A stretch of DNA of 64,000 nt from Beaufortia kweichowensis (lineage: Eukaryota; Chordata; Actinopteri; Cypriniformes; Gastromyzontidae), in assembly GCA_019155185.1 (NCBI GenBank), contig CM032804.1:8156492-8220491 (forward strand), in the 5' to 3' direction. The position numbers were made by a program, and so were the translations under genes. Below the pieces are notes generated by a model. The model was not told the DNA's origin. It searched no databases and saw nothing but the letters and a program-made list of their open reading frames with translations. Below, one piece after another: positions 62,521-64,000 of the stretch. Position 1 is the stretch's first letter, and every line of letters starts with the position of its first letter.

Positions 62521-62722
62521 AAGTTGCCTAATAATTATGCACACCTGATATAGGGTGTTGATGTCATTAGACCACACCCCTTCTCATTACAGAGATGCAC
62601 ATCACCTAATAAGCTTAATTGGTAGTAGGCTTTCCAGCCTATACAGCTTGGAGTAAGACAACATGCATAACGAGGATGATGTGGTCAAAATACTCATTTG
62701 CCTAATAATTCTGCACTCCCTG
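62521..62722. repeat. Right terminal inverted repeat of the Tc1-like element
   Basis: Partner of 61172-61373; ends ctccctg followed by the TA target site. Confidence 0.93.
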
Positions 62723-63431
62723 TATACACAATGTGAAACACCCTTTAAAGATCTGTTTACCTGTGTATTGCGCATCAGATGGTTTTAATCAAACCAATTT
62801 TATCTAAATTAAAAGTAAATTAAATTGTGCAAAGTTGATGACAGATGATTGGGTAAAGGACGAATGGCCGTTGTGATTCTTTACCATCTTACACCACTTA
62901 TTTAATAGCCTATTGGCACTGTTAATAATAGATTTTGTAAAAGATTTTGTGTTTATCGTTAGTATATTTGGGAATTTTATTGTGAGTATGTGGAAGCGTG
63001 AAGTGGGCGGGGACTTTCACTATTTGTTCATTCATGATGTCACACATGTTGCGAAGTGTAAAACGACATTTACTCCTCACTTACACCCACGCTAGTTACA
63101 AAAGCGGCAATTGTTAATAAATGTCAGATTATCATGACGATGATCACTCGGTCATTTCCTTGTGTCCTGTGTCTGGTATGTTAGGGGGATTTTAAAGTCA
63201 GCACACCAGCATTACCCTCTCTGGACTTGCTTGAGTTGAAAACCGAAAGTAAAATTACATTACAAGTTGCATTACAAGTCAAGGCGGCTGAAAGGTATGG
63301 CGTGTGTTTTACAGCGTGCTGGCAGTAATATGAGAGAATGACACGTTTTGCTTTCTGAATGGGATTTTTGCTTGAATTTTGTTACCCCGCTGTTTTTAAT
63401 GACATCTGTTTTGAAAGGATTGATACAAAAT

Positions 63432-63510
63432 GTGTTGTGATGTGATGTGATGTGATGTGATGTGATGTGATGTGATGTGTTGTGATGTGATGTGTTGTGA
63501 TGTGATGAAT
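63432..63510. repeat. (TGTGA)n-type minisatellite
   Basis: Repeats of tgtgatgtga with occasional tgttg variants. ORFs rich in His-Asn-Thr-Ser across it are artefacts. Confidence 0.95.
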
Positions 63511-63809
63511 TTCTCATGTTTAAAACGCTTTAAACGGAATGATATCGTGTTGTGTTTGGTTGACACGCAGATCTGTCAATGTGTTGTGACTGTTTTTACT
63601 ATCAGTGCTCATCTGCACATAAATGACTTAATCGAAAGAAAACCATTACACTTTGAACAATATTTGAATAATATTTTGGACTGGTTGCTTTTTTATATTA
63701 TTCTTTATTGTATTGTTAATTAATTGCTAAGCTTCAACTAACCACATTCATGCTGATTTTTTTGGCTTTATTATTGTTTTTTTTGGCGGATTGACTACCA
63801 TTTGTATAA

Positions 63810-63870
63810 CCACAGTTTTAATACCATGGTTAAACTATGGTTACCATGATTATTTTGTGGTTGATTTGAC
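63810..63870. repeat. Palindromic dispersed repeat (ACCATGGTTAAACTATGGTT type)
   Basis: Near-palindromic atg-gtt/aac-cat blocks flanked by ccacagtttt and ttgtggttga, a pattern common in cyprinid non-autonomous repeats. Class not resolved. Confidence 0.4.
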
Positions 63871-64000
63871 TATAGCAACAGTTTAATAAGGGATAAAACA
63901 TTTTTGTAGGGGAAAAACAGTTAAGACCCATAGACCAGTTATGATTAAATGAAGACCAGGAGTCAGAGATTAAGTCATCTTTAACACTTGTGATGGAGTT

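Larger units (their letters stand above)
61172..62722 (-). mobile_element. Tc1/mariner-superfamily DNA transposon (Tc1-like, DD37E)
   Basis: The 1551-bp element is flanked by TA on both sides (61170-61171 and 62723-62724), the superfamily's target duplication. Its ends begin CAGGGAGTGCAG and form long inverted repeats of 202 bp. One internal gene lies on the minus strand. Confidence 0.95.
62725..64000. other. Right-end region, no confirmed gene
   Basis: Mostly AT-rich. It holds a pentanucleotide-type repeat (63432-63510), a small palindromic repeat (about 63810-63870) and a weak candidate promoter plus first exon (63001-63175): GGGGACTTTC, a kappaB-like string, at 63009-63018, then ATG at 63121 opening MSDYHDDDHSV up to a possible donor gtatgt at 63176. 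No second exon is identifiable inside the window. Confidence 0.3.

Noticed and set aside
63272..63517. His-Asn-Thr-Ser repeat ORF
   Set aside because: Translation of the TGTGA minisatellite.

Overview
This 64 kb window is teleost nuclear DNA, most likely from a cypriniform (carp-type) fish. It is AT-rich with short GT-AG introns, vertebrate gene content, a carp-type prolactin, typical cyprinid MITE fragments and a Tc1-like transposon. Seven protein genes are supported. For six of them the whole spliced reading frame closes exactly from ATG to stop.

Layout, left to right: (1) 0.7-2.75 kb, minus: a dual-specificity phosphatase with a DUSP8/16-like catalytic domain and a long C-tail; its second coding exon is one base short of frame. 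(2) 5.9-18.3 kb, minus: ap2a1 (AP-2 alpha adaptin), 21 constitutive exons, a 63-nt cassette exon in the hinge and one AT-AC (U12-type) intron. (3) 19.95-23.4 kb, plus: prmt1, divergent from ap2a1 across a 1.6 kb shared upstream region. (4) 25.8-27.2 kb, minus: prolactin, 5 exons with a TATA box. (5) 29.9-33.7 kb, plus: a 55-aa twin-CX9C protein with the cysteine spacing of COX17 but without its copper-binding Cys pair. (6) 37.4-45.0 kb, plus: brsk1 kinase, 19 coding exons and a long 3'UTR. (7) 48.5-59.5 kb, plus: a CPT1C-type carnitine palmitoyltransferase with a CRE plus TATA promoter and a non-coding first exon. The right end holds a 1551-bp Tc1-like element (61.17-62.72 kb) with 202-bp inverted repeats and a DD37E transposase ORF, then about 1.3 kb of sequence with simple repeats and a weak candidate first exon of another gene.

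ap2a1, prmt1 and cpt1c lie near each other in human 19q13.3, so this is a conserved neighbourhood. prl, the COX17-like gene and brsk1 now lie within it. The genes are functionally unrelated (endocytosis, arginine methylation, pituitary hormone, mitochondrial intermembrane-space protein, neuronal polarity kinase, lipid metabolism), and there is no operon logic. The strongest items for a second look are the AT-AC intron in ap2a1, the COX17-like microprotein, the frameshifted phosphatase, the CRE/TATA promoter of cpt1c and the DD37E transposon.
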